NCBI GenBank assembly: GCA_009746045.1
Contig: RPFO01000156.1
Location: 4,600,091-4,664,090 of the forward strand
DNA length: 64,000 nt
From: Mesostigma viride
Lineage: Eukaryota > Streptophyta > Mesostigmatophyceae > Mesostigmatales > Mesostigmataceae
Reading direction: 5' to 3'
Below the pieces are notes generated by a model. That model was not told where the DNA came from and did not search any database. It saw only the letters and a list, made by a program, of their open reading frames with translations. The position numbers and the translations under genes were made by a program. Positions 34,571-45,389 of the stretch are shown here, piece by piece. Within the stretch, counting starts at the first letter, position 1, and each line of letters opens with the position of its first letter.

Positions 34571-35678
34571 GGTGGGGTGCTAGGGAGACCAACGCCTTGC
34601 TCTGGGTTGGGATGTGTCCCAGTGGGCTGGGTAGCCAGAAATGGCTGACAGCAGGTTCTTCAGGGTTAGGTGCACCCTGCATGCTGAACAGGGGTCAGCC
34701 GGTGGAAGTCACTTCCCCTGGCTGAGAATAACGCCTGGCCCTGTCATGGGGTTGCAGAAGGGCAGACCTTGTAACCGGCCTTGGGTCTAGTCACTGATGC
34801 ATGGACCCTGAAAGGGCAGCCCAAGTGTTGGCTCCTACATGCAGGTTGCTGTACACTTGTACATATTCTCTGTATAACCATTCAAACCTGTTGCATGCTA
34901 TAATAAACCCTGGTTGTGTGACCATGCATGTTGGACGTACGTAGTTGCCGGCAGCCCGGGGGCCTCATTATGGGTTATACTCTCTTTATATTAATAAACA
35001 ATAATCATGTTTATATCTCCATTTCCTGTTTGTTTGTAATGTACAGTTCCAGGATCTGTTCCAAACCTGGAGGATACGGGGTGGGGTTCGATTCCCCAGC
35101 TCAGACCACAGCCTGCATGGCATGCATGTATGATTCCTGAGATTATCCCTCAGTGAGGACATGGGCTTCCCAGGTTGGCAAGCACTTTAACTGGGCTCTA
35201 TCCATGTCTGTTGAATGCAAAGGAAGGGGATAGGACGTGGTGGCGGGCGCCATAAACAGGCGCCTGTGATAACTGGGAAAGACCAGGAACTCACAATAAT
35301 ACGTTTCATGACATCCTCTGTCCAAGTTCAGCTCGCTGGATGTAGAGACCTCACTATAAATCTTCACCAGGTTCCCGCCAAAAGAAAGGGTTGGGGGCTG
35401 ACATGTGGGTCAGGGTTAAGCCTTGGAACCAATGTTGGCTCTGCATGGACTAATCTTTGGGTACAATTTGTGTAATGCCTCAAGTTCCAAATTATACGAA
35501 AGGGCAGGCCTGGTCTCTGGGAGAGATCAGGAGTCTGTGGCATGAGTGGGTCTGGCTGAATGGGATCTCAGTCTGGTCCAGCCTCCAAAACAAGAAAGGG
35601 TTGGAGTTATGTAGCATAAATATTGGGACACCAATGTGCTAGTTGGATGCAGGGTGAGGAGACCTTTCTAACGCCGTG
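34571..35678 (+). other. Copia pol end and downstream host sequence
   Basis: The pol frame ends near 34648 (GPHGGVLGRP..VARNG then stop). Downstream are a TATAACC box-like motif (about 34873) and AATAAACCC (about 34902), which would fit a 3' LTR or a terminator, but no TG..CA boundaries were proved. From 35612 the sequence joins the long dispersed repeat and is cut by element 2 at 35679. Confidence 0.4.
35083..35097 (+). other. tRNA T-arm-like sequence
   Basis: GGGGTTCGATTCCCC forms a perfect 5-bp T stem and 5-nt loop core, followed by AGCTCAGACCA, a plausible acceptor end. No pairing 5' acceptor strand (CTGAGCT) is visible upstream, so this is at best a 3' tRNA half or a tRNA-derived retroposon relic. 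Confidence 0.3.
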
Positions 35679-35787
35679 AGGGGATTCATAAGTGTTTGCT
35701 CAATTTCATAAATTTTACTCAATTTTTCCACATGTGATTAAATCCTTATATTTGTCAATAAAGCAGGGGTCATCCAGCCTTCAGACC

Positions 35788-36640
35788 ATGAAAATAGACC
35801 ACCCACAAAAATTGGGCTCATTCTGAGCTCAAATGGTGACATGTGACAGCATACATGTGCAGTTTTTCGTCATTTTCACCCTTTTCTTACATGAAACAAA
35901 TATGAACAGTGGACAAATGAACTCATATCAGGCTGGATTCTTGCAGGCAGCATTTATACCATGAAAATAGACCACCCACAAAAAATTGGGCTCATTCTGA
36001 GCTCAAATGGTGACATGTGACAGCATACATGTGCAGTTTTTCGTCATTTTCCCCCTTTTCTTACATGAAACAAATATGAACAGTGGACAAATGAACTCAT
36101 ATCAGGCTGGGTTCTTGCAGGCAGCATCTAGACCATGAAAATAGACCACCCACAAAAATTGGGCTCATTCTGAGCTCAAATGGTGACATGTGACAGCATA
36201 CATGTGCAGTTTTTCGTCATTTTCACCTTTTTCTTACATGAAACAAATATGAACAGCACTTGAACAAATGAACTCATTTCAGGCTGGATTCTTGCAGGCA
36301 GCATCTAGACCATCAAAATAGACCACCCACAAAAATTGGGCTCATTCTGAGCTCAAATGGTGACACGTGACAGCATACATGTGCAGTTTTTTGTCATTTT
36401 CTCGGTTATCTTACATGAAACAAATATGAATATTGAACAAATGAACTCAGATCAGGCTGGAAACTTGTAAGCAGCATGTAGACCATCAAAATAGACTGTT
36501 TACAGCTCAAAAGGTGACAAATGAAAGGAAAACAATGCAGTTTGATGCCATTGCCACTGTTCTCTTGAATAAAACATTTTTGTGCGACCAAATGAACTCG
36601 ATCGATCATGTCAGGCTGGAAACTTGCAAGCATCAACTGA
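35788..36640 (+). repeat. 173-bp satellite array, element 2 left arm
   Basis: Four good units plus a degenerate fifth and sixth (36400-36640). Same orientation as the element 1 left array but fewer units. The innermost units are the most diverged. Confidence 0.88.
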
Positions 36641-36849
36641 ATCATGAAACTTCATGATTCAATCTGAGATGAAATGGGATGGCACAAGAGCAACCCAGGC
36701 CATCGACAGACGACAAGGCACATGTCTCGGCTGCCAGTGGCACGCCACGTACTCTTTCAGTCCAGCATGAATATACAATAAGTACTAAGACATCACCTTC
36801 TACTAGAAGCACTGGCTCACTTAATAATACATCAGAAACTAGTATAAGC

Positions 36850-37507
36850 TTAGCTGGTAAACCAGTCATTGCTAATAGTCCAGTCATTGGAGAAGTTTGG
36901 CCACTGCTGCAATGGGCGGCCGACACCATAGTTGGGCGGAGCTGACACGGATGATGGCATCCACGTGGTCACCGGGCGCCATCGTGGCACGGGCGTCGTG
37001 TTCCCAGACATGGCCAGTGTCGCAATTGAGTTGAGCGCAGCCACCGCCACAGAGACCGTGCCAGAGAAGGGATCAATGGATGGGAGCCGGCGTCCACCAA
37101 CCTGCACACCACCACCCAGCACATCAAGCCAGCATGCCTTAGGGCACGGTATATGAAGGAATAATCAACAAACCAAACAAATATATCCTATATACTCCAA
37201 CAAACTATTCACAAAGGCAGATTATGTTGATTCAAAGAAATCACAATAGGAAAGGACATACCTGGGGAAGTTGCATATGAGCCAGCATTTGCTGCACTTG
37301 CGCGAGGGGCGCTACTTCGGCGTCCCCGTCAATTACTCGTGTAGTCGTTGTAGCGGCAGGGAGTGGGAGGCGATAGTGTTGCTGTTGTTGCAGCAGCTGC
37401 TGCGGATGCTGCTGCTGTCTAATCACCAAGAAAATGTCCTCATGTGAGGACATTTTCAACCCTTGGATGGTGTCTAACTCGTTCCTAAAAGTAGTTACCA
37501 GTTGCAC
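36850..37507 (-). CDS. Two-exon hypothetical gene in element 2
   Basis: Exon a reads from about 37507 (RNELDTIQGLKMSSHEDIF, a Gln-rich stretch, LAQVQQMLAHMQLPQ) to a GTATGT donor at about 37261. Exon b follows a GTGTGCAG acceptor at about 37098 and runs to a stop at 36850 (VGGRRLPSIDPFSGTVSVAV.. ending SNDWFTS). Both junctions are phase 0 and the joined frame is about 165 residues. A CTTTTAG just upstream of RNELD may be a further acceptor, so more exons may lie upstream. Absent from element 1. No family recognised. Confidence 0.45.
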
Positions 37508-37519
37508 TTTGCACTATAA

Positions 37520-38010
37520 AGTCCACAAACCAACCTAATAACAATTTTGCCATCCATATTGGGACCAAAGCACACACATATATTGAGTTACTTGGGGGTC
37601 ATGTTGCCGTGGTCATGTTGCAATGTCCTATGGGTACATTTTAAGGACCCCCCCCAGGGGGATCCGCTGGGTGCGAGACATGATACACCTAAAATGTATG
37701 CTGTCAGGTTTAAACAACTTTATTGGACCTGGTCTTGGAAAGGCAGTGAAATTGGTAGCCATGCATGGCTTCTGAACACTCACATCACTGGACGTCACAA
37801 GGACCCAGCTGTACTATCTAAAAATAACTGGAAGATGACAAGCTAAAAATGAGTGGCAGCTGTGCACCAGGGTACCCCCCTGTACTGTAACCGTTAATTA
37901 GTCCCTGCAAACTTGGTCTGAACATAGTGATGTCCGGTATCAGGGTGTACTACACATCTAGCTCTAGCAGCATGCAGACCTAAAAATATCACGGAAATAT
38001 CTACTGGCAT
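37520..38010. repeat. Dispersed repeat inside element 2
   Basis: 37520-37850 matches 11300-10970 inverted, and 37880-38010 matches 8640-8860 inverted (ATATTTCCGTGATATTTTTAG, then a CTAGATGTGTA block). The two matches correspond to the two ends of the 8.6-11.3 kb block, so this may be the internally deleted form of one element. Confidence 0.5.
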
Positions 38011-38944
38011 TCGCGCCAGCTCGGTTCTAAAACTGGTTACGATTTGTAGTTACGAGTAAAACTGGTAACTAGAAATAGGTACCAGTACCATCCAAATTAA
38101 TTAAGCATGGATACCATTTGTAATAACTCACACATTTTAACATATCCATGGGTACGGCATGGAAACATGTTCATGTATGATGTGTTCAAGAGTAGCAATG
38201 CTTAACATCCATGAAATATGCTCATTGTATAATGGTTTACGATTTATGAATGCAGGGGGGTCGCTACGCGAGTGACCAACAAGCACTCAAGTCAACAATA
38301 TGCCCAGAAAGAAGGCAGGGCCAGGTAAAGTAAAGGCTGGTCCTGAAAATGCACCCAGGGTGCCCACAACATGTCTACGTTACACCCTCGCTATCCTAGA
38401 CCCTGCAGCCTGCCGGGGGGGGGCACAAAATGTAACTGGCAGCCAGGGACCATGGTGCAGGCCAAATAGCAGGTGTAAAGCTAGCTCAAAGCTAGCTCAG
38501 TCCAAAGAATGAAATAATAAGAAGCAAATACTTGGCAAGGTTAGGTCCATGATCGTTATTGGAGGCTTGGCTGCCACCACGGTGCTCGACAATGATGCTG
38601 AAGCCTTCAATTATATATAAAGCAGATACTGCAAAGAGGCACAAATAGCAATACAAGCACAATGTAAGCATGACAAGCTCAAGTTTCCAAGCCAGTCTAG
38701 CTCACTTGGACATGAGTTAAAGCGTTGGAAACATATGGGCAACATCCCAGCAGGCCTTGAAAAAGTTTTCAGCAACAAGGCAGTATATGTGTTAAATCAA
38801 ACTACCACATTGCAATTCTAAGCACAGTGACTTCTGCTTGCTGCTGTTTTGACGACACAAGGCCGTTTACCTTTTCAGTGACAACACGGGAAAAGAAAGC
38901 ATTACCCAGCAAACTTCCTTTAAGTTCCCCGGACATAGGCGTAA

Positions 38945-39589
38945 TCACAACCACGACGTTGGGCATCGAAAAGAACCGGAATCATAAAGTCTGCGGGAGT
39001 TATAAGCTACGATACTCTTGACACGCTTATTTAGAACGACGCGGTTGCGGATGACATCCGGAACCTTGTTCTTGACGTGCGCCCAGGCCGCCAGCTGCGC
39101 GGAACAGCTCAAGAAATATATATTAAAGGACGGTGACGCCCGGGAAGCACCCAGCCTTGCGGCAAAAGTAAAATATGGCTCGCGCTCGCCGTGGTTTTCG
39201 CCAGGCGTGACTGCGATATCACGACGAAAAAATGGAGACTCTTTGACCCATCTAACTGCCCAGGTCCCTCTGTTGCCCGGGTCGCCCATTAGCCCAGAAG
39301 CGTACCATAACCCATACTCGCGATATCCGCAGCTACTGGGCGGAAAAAGAAATTGTAAAACCGAACAGCATACTGACCTATCATGCCATCTACGTAGCTT
39401 CCAGAATTTCTTCACCGTTGCCAAAATCCGTTCATGAACAATATTTTCGACGTACACAAAGCACCTGCACGTCAATCTCCCCTGACATTGGTTATCTGCC
39501 CCATCTTCATGATCTAACACGCAAACACCTAAAGTATTTGCATAACACAGGCGTTTTGCCCTCTGGTTCTCAGTTTCACTCATTGCCAT
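38945..39589 (-). CDS. Hypothetical core protein, 214 aa (element 2 copy)
   Basis: Identical in translation to the element 1 frame at 21711-22355. See that entry for visible segments and the possible 42-nt intron. Confidence 0.4.
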   Translation of the reverse strand: MAMSETENQRAKRLCYANTLGVCVLDHEDGADNQCQGRLTCRCFVYVENIVHERILATVKKFWKLRRWHDRSVCCSVLQFLFPPSSCGYREYGLWYASGLMGDPGNRGTWAVRWVKESPFFRRDIAVTPGENHGEREPYFTFAARLGASRASPSFNIYFLSCSAQLAAWAHVKNKVPDVIRNRVVLNKRVKSIVAYNSRRLYDSGSFRCPTSWL

Positions 39590-39827
39590 ATCATATTATG
39601 CAGGCACGTTTTGGTAAACAATCGCCGGCGACGTTGGTTTTGTTCGTGCGCGCACAAAGTAATTACCGGTAGTGCTTGGCAGGCTGTACGCACCTGCAGC
39701 CGCGCGCGCGCAAAGACGACGGTCACTGTGCTTTGTTCATTCAAATGCCATTTGCATGCGAGGCTCGGACAACACCGCGGACTGTTTGAATCAGAATTTT
39801 TTCACTTTTGGATGGTCCTTCGTTTCT

Positions 39828-40565
39828 CGCATGTTCAGCCCAGTTCAGGTTGTACGGTCAGTGTTGGGGGTCGGTGCATGGGTTCTCAATGGAATTCTCA
39901 ATGGAATGCCGCAACAGCCCATTTTCATTGAGAATGCAAGTCCTTTTCGCATGTTCAGCCCAGTTCAGGCTGTACGGTCAGTGTTGGGGGTCGGTGAATG
40001 GGTTCTCAATGGAATTCTCAATGGAATGCCGCAACAGCCCATTTTCATTGAGAATGCAAGACCTTTTTGCATGTTCAGCCCAGTTCAGGCTGTACGGTCA
40101 GTGTTGGGGGTCGGTGAATGGGTTCTCAATGGAATTCTCAATGGAATGCCGCAACAGCCCATTTTCATTGAGAATGCAAGTCCTTTTCGCATGTTCAGCC
40201 CAGTTCAGGCTGTACGGTCAGTGTTGGGGGTCGTTGAATGAGTTCTCAATGGAATTCTCAATGGAATGCCGCAACAGCCCATTTTCATTGAGAATGCAAG
40301 TCCTTTTCGCATGTTCAGCCCAGTTCAGGCTGTACGGTCAGTGTTGGGGGTCGGTGAATGAGTTCTCAATGGAATTCTCAATGGAATGCCGCAACAGCCC
40401 ATTTTCATTGAGAATGCAAGTCCTTTTCGCATGTTCAGCCCAATTCAGGCTGTACGGTCAGTGTTGGGGGTCGGTGAATGAGTTCTGAATGGAATTCTCA
40501 ATGGAATGCCGTTACAGCCCATTTTCATTGAGAATGCAAGACCTTTTCGTATGTTCTGGCTGTAC
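39828..40565 (+). repeat. 120-bp minisatellite, element 2
   Basis: Six to seven units of the same 120-bp repeat as at 22594-23215. The third unit (TCGGTGAATGGG variant) is the extra copy relative to element 1, consistent with gain or loss of a single repeat unit. Confidence 0.85.
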
Positions 40566-40770
40566 GGTCAGTGTTGGGGGTCGGTGAATGAATTCTGCAT
40601 GAATGGAACTTTCATACGCCGCGCTGAGTCGGTGGAAGATCGAGCCACAAAAGAGGCAGGAGAGGCATCATTGGGAGAGGCGTGCCAACCCCGAGCGAGA
40701 CGATGGTGAATTCGATCAAATTGGCTGATTGCAATAATTTTGCGGAGCTAGAATAATCGCTCGCGAGAGC

Positions 40771-42405
40771 TGCCATGGGCGGTCGTGAAGGTTCAGACTA
40801 TTTGAGGCGCCGTGACGAATATGGTGGGGGGCGCTGGAATTGGATGTCGTTGGACATTGAAGAAGTCGACCCTTGACCCCTGGGCCCCCTGTTTTAGCCG
40901 CAGGGGATGAGGCAGCTTGCTGGCGAACGTTCGTCGGCGTTTTGGTGTTGCTGAGCCTCTTACGTCCCGACCACCATGGGCCCGTGTCGTACAAGGGGAC
41001 GGAATTTATGCCCAGGCAGTGTCGATTCCCCACGAGGCATACAAGGGCGTAGTAGACGGTGATGACTTGCAGGTCGACCATCTCGATATCAGTGATGACG
41101 ATGATGATCTAGATGGTGGGTGCCGTGAGGCTCGCACAACAGGATTAAAATCGTCTGCCTCGACAGTATTGAAATACGCTACAAATGCCGACGTGATCGC
41201 GGCAGTCGGAGTTGCAGCGCGGTCGGTGTTGTAAACGCCGATGCATCCAAGATCCCGAGAAAGCCCTGTCGTCGTTTGTAATCTGGGAGGCCGCCATTGC
41301 ATTGGCGCAGCAAATATTGGGCCAACTACACTGTAGAGCGGAAATCCAGGCGCTGCGGCGACCCAATCAGAGCGGAGCAGGCCCGAGTGCCACCACTGAC
41401 CTGGATGCGGAAACGCGTCTAGCATTGGAGGGTGCTCGTTGCTTCGTGCCGCTGGTTGACCCCGTTGTCCACGCGGGGCGGCCCGCTAGCCCTGAGCACT
41501 GTGCGACGCGCAGAGGATGCAGCGGTCGCGCTAAAGCAAGCATCCGCTGCAGCATGGGAGGGCATCGAGGACGTGGGGAAGCCGATGATGTGTCAACATC
41601 CGGGGCTAAAGGACAGCTGCGATCTTCTGTGCAGCCCCCTAATGCCTTTCACTCCTTTGCTGTACGTGGTGGCCCGCAACATCACCGGCGACTTATCGCC
41701 AGACGCCGTGGTTGAACTTGAGTGCTACGGCTCGCACTCGTACACAACGCGGTTTTCGCCCTTCAGCCCGAGCTCGGCCCATTTCCCCCTGCCCGCCGCC
41801 ACAAGGACAGGTACCCACACATTTTCAGTGAAGGCAAGCACAATCGTCTTGTCTTCGTGGCGTGCGGGGGGGGCAAGGTGCGCCGGGTGGGCTTGACAAG
41901 CAGTGGCACATTGACGCAGCACACGAAGGATGCTGTTGTTGGGCTCTCGCTCGACTGGATTCAGTGGGATGGGTACGGAACCCCGGCGATGGCGGAGAAG
42001 ACGGCGGTGGGACTTTTCAAATCGCGTGTCATGGACGTGCCAGAGCCGGAATGGTTGGTGGGGACCCTGGTATGCAAGATATTTTCGGGCCCCAACTCGG
42101 GGGAGAAGCGGTATCATGGCCATGTGACGGCCTTTAGTAAGGAGCACGACATGGCCCATCTGCTATACTCCGATGGCGACGATGAAATAGTGGGATTTGA
42201 TGAGGTGCAGGCTGCGCTTTGCGCATGCCCCGGTGTGCAGTTGCCAAATCTTCCACCTGCGAGCATTGCGCGAGGGAAGGCGGACATTACTGAGTGCATT
42301 CGCAAGCAGGTCGCCCAGCGTTCCACGGCAATGAAGCAAGCCAAGGCCACCCCGCGCCACAAGCGCCGGCCTCCCATCATTCCTGATTCAGACTCTGATG
42401 ACTAG
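40771..42405 (+). pseudogene. Core gene with Tudor-like C-terminal domain, frame-broken
   Basis: Collinear open pieces switch frames: MGGREGSDYLRRRDEY (40771), an acidic ISDDDDDLDGG piece (40917-41231), DPEKALSSFVIWEAAIALAQQ (about 41245-41470), EDAAVALKQASAAAWEGIEDVG (about 41512-41740), and the last frame 41722-42405. The last contains WLVGTLVCKIFSG..KRYHGHVTAFS..HLLYSDGDDEIVGFDEV, the layout of a Tudor/chromo-barrel-like module (V-G..V.K.F.G...G.V..............Y.DGD.E), then a basic KATPRHKRRPP and acidic tail. It could be spliced or frameshifted. It may be a targeting protein of the element, but no catalytic domain is visible. Confidence 0.45.
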
Positions 42406-42664
42406 CCTTGCCGCATGTGGCTTTTAATTTTTCATGGCTGCCCTACCTTCTCGGTGCATGCTTTGCGGCTAGCAGCCTTGTGATCAACACATTCCGTGTC
42501 TTATGACCTTGGTTCATAGGTTTATTACATGTCCTTACAATTGGTAGAACATATATCAAATGGGATAAAACCATATTTGGGTGAACAGGTTTCATGGCTC
42601 ATGGCTCATCTATTTTTTTTCAATGGGATATGACGTAAAAGCTGGCAATGTGCATTTTCTAAAT

Positions 42665-43725
42665 GCTGCCTGCAAGAATCCAACTTGATATGAGTTCATT
42701 TGTTCACTATTCATATTTGTTTCATGTAAGTTAACCGAGAAAATGACGAAAAACTGCACATGTATGCTGTCACATGTCACCATTTGAGCTCAGAATGAGC
42801 CCAATTTTTGTGGGTGGTCTATTTTCATGGTCTAGATGCTGCCTGCAAGAATCCAGCCTGAAATGAGTTCATTTGTTCACTATTCATATTTGTTTCATGT
42901 AAGAAAAGGGGGAAAATGACGAAAAACTGCACATGTATGCTGTCACATGTCACCATTTGAGCTCAGAATGAGCCCAATTTTCGTGGGTGGTCTATTTTCA
43001 TGGTATAAATGCTGCCTGCAAGAATCCAGCCTGATATGAGTTCATTTGTTCACTATTCATATTTGTTTCATGTAAGAAAAGGGGGAAAATGACGAAAAAC
43101 TGCACATGTATGCTGTCACATGTCACCATTTGAGCTCAGAATGAGCCCAATTTTCGTGGGTGGTCTATTTTCATGGTATAAATGCTGCCTGCAAGAATCC
43201 AGCCTGAAATGAGTTCATTTGTCCACTATTCATATTTGTTGCATGTAAGAAAAGGGGGAAAATGACGAAAAACTGCACATGTATGCTGTCACATGTCACC
43301 ATTTGAGCTCAGAATGAGCCCAATTTTTGTGGGTGGTCTATTTTCATGGTCTACATGCTGCCTGCAAGAATCCAGCCTGATATGAGTTCATTTGTCCACT
43401 ATTCATATTTGTTGCATGTAAGAAAAGGGGGAAAATGACGAAAAACTGCACATGTATGCTGTCACATGTCACCATTTGAGCTCAGAATGAGCCCAATTTT
43501 TGTGGGTGGTCTATTTTCATGGTCTACATGCTGCCTGCAACAGTCCAGCCTGAAATGAGTTCATTTGTCCACTATTCATATTTGTTTCATGTAAGAAAAG
43601 GGGGAAAATGACGAAAAACTGCACATGTATGCTGTCACATGTCACCATTTGAGCTCAGAATGAGCCCAATTTTCGTGGGTGGTCTATTTTCATGGTCTAC
43701 ATGCTGCCTGCAACAGTCCAGCTTT
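42665..43725 (-). repeat. 173-bp satellite array, element 2 right arm
   Basis: Six units in minus orientation. The inner end, next to the core, is identical to the inner end of the element 1 right array; the outer end leads to the type X terminus. Confidence 0.9.
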
Positions 43726-43809
43726 AGGTACCCTCAGATCTGAAAGATTTTATTTTTACTCATTTGAAGACTTGTGAAATTGAGCAAACACCTATGAATC
43801 CCCTCCGTG

Positions 43810-44430
43810 CTGACCGCCTGAAACAGACAAGGGACGTGAAAGTTATCCTGGGTCCCGAAGTACTGCCGCCGGACCGGCGGCCGGCGGCGGCGGTGCACAC
43901 CGAGGTCTCAGTGGACAGGACACGTGGCAGGCAGGGCCTGCACAGGCTTAGCCTGGACCATCACCTGACTAAGGTCCACGGAGGCTGAGGACACAACGGT
44001 CCTGTGGCTATTAAGTAGAGGCGAGTAGGCCAGTCGCGTGCTCTGCAAGGATGCGCATCCGTGCCGGCAGAGCTGTGACACGGAACTGGTGATAAATCTA
44101 GTCACGCCGGGAATCATGTCAGAGATCCTTGACCGCTGCCTGCAGCAAGGATGCAAGGCAGCGATAAGCAGAGCTCTGGCAAGGTAGCGGTGCACTGTGC
44201 TGAGCCGATGGGAGATGCCTTAGCGGCCGGCGATGGAATGAGGTAACATAAAGCTATGGCCTAAGGCAGGTCAAGGCAGTTCTTTGGCATACGCGCCGTG
44301 CATGGTCATGTCGCCCTGCATGCCGGCGAGCAAGCCAACGAGAGCGTTATACCTGGTGCAAGGGATTAAAGGTTGCAAGCCAAGCGACCTAGCTAGGTTC
44401 AGTCAACAGCGGAAAGACCAGGAGCTGACA
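43810..44430 (+). repeat. Long dispersed direct repeat, right copy
   Basis: Continues 35612-35678 across element 2 and matches 13217-13850, including the TGAAACAGACAAGGGACGTG and GAAAGACCAGGAGCT blocks. Many small indels distinguish it from the left copy. Confidence 0.7.
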
Positions 44431-44599
44431 GCTCACTGGGCTGATAGTCGCTAAATGCCATGCAGTACGTTAGTGGCTAGGCCATACAGCGATACATCAC
44501 TGACACCGGCCACGCAAGGCCTATTATCTGAACCTAGTGTAGACATTCATGAATCGATCCTAAATGTCACCTGCCACGAGTGGAACGCAAGCTAGAAGG

Positions 44600-45120
44600 C
44601 CACCGAGCGCGACCGGCCGCCGGTCGCAGCTGCCGGGTTGATTCTGCGTCGCTTCCCCATGGACCTTCCAAGGGGAGGATGCCGAGTCTCTTGACCCTTA
44701 GCTGACTCTGGCACGCTCCTTACACGGCGGTCGTCCCGCATGGGGCTCACCGGCCCCTCATACGTGTGCATGGGGGCAAAGGTGACATCCCACTGCGAGG
44801 TTACCGTCTGCCCAGCTCGTGGGACAAGAAAGTTGGTTGGACCCCACCAGTGGCTCAGCTCACCTTTGACCGCCCCAGCCAGACTTGAGCAGGATCATTG
44901 GTGCGTTTCCTTTCGCATGCAGCGCAAGACTCTGCACTCCGTCCAGTGACCCCATGCGTGTGTTAAATTATGGTCGCTGGATGACGACCCGGCCTACCAT
45001 CCTGCGCAGCAGCTGCCATGCAGCAGGCTGCAGCGTCGCGACCTGTGGCCCACCTTCGAATCCGCCACAAGCAATCCCCCCAGAAGCCCGAAGTCCACTG
45101 GCGTCAATCGTCAAGGCAGG
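44600..45120 (+). pseudogene. Decayed ORF1 fragment
   Basis: A broken frame contains RRFPMDLP, a region like the LWPTF..SATS and PQKPEVHWRQS segments of the beta ORF1 C-terminus. It ends at about 45115. Many frameshifts; the identification is tentative. Confidence 0.4.
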
Positions 45121-45389
45121 ACAGGGACCTGTGCACACACATGTGCATTGATATATAGTAATTGAGAATGATAAATTACGGAGGTGAGATTGGCATGCAA
45201 CATAAGGAAAACCCCCAAAAGAAGAACAACCCTGAAGAAATTAATAGTAATCTGACACGGACATCCAAGGATCACGCCACTGGCTGCACAAGGTACAACC
45301 AACTACATCACAAAACTACGACACACAGCAACATTGCTGCCGGCACACAATGTGATGCAGGCCTGGGAGGGATCTAGACTGCATGGGTC

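Larger units (their letters stand above)
35679..43804. mobile_element. Giant satellite-flanked DNA element, copy 2
   Basis: Same family as element 1. Perfect 5-bp TSD CCGTG at 35674-35678 and 43805-43809; the uninterrupted site AACGCCGTGCTGACC exists at 13217 and 13901. The left end is type Y and the right end type X, the reverse of element 1, while the core (38203-42660) has the same plus orientation in both. The core is longer than in element 1 because element 1 lost about 1,360 bp. Between left array and core it carries about 1.5 kb (36660-38200) absent from element 1. No transposase was recognised. Confidence 0.85.

Noticed and set aside
35041..35110. Complete tRNA gene around the GGGGTTCGATTCCCC T-arm
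   Set aside because: No D-arm or matching 5' acceptor strand within the expected distance.
34660..35680. 3' LTR of the copia relic with defined ends
   Set aside because: TATA-like and AATAAA-like motifs are present but no TG..CA borders, polypurine tract or matching 5' LTR could be fixed, so only the pol relic is called.
37379..37422. GCTGCTG-rich run as a regulatory trinucleotide repeat
   Set aside because: Short and imperfect; explained by the Gln-rich segment of the minus-strand exon.
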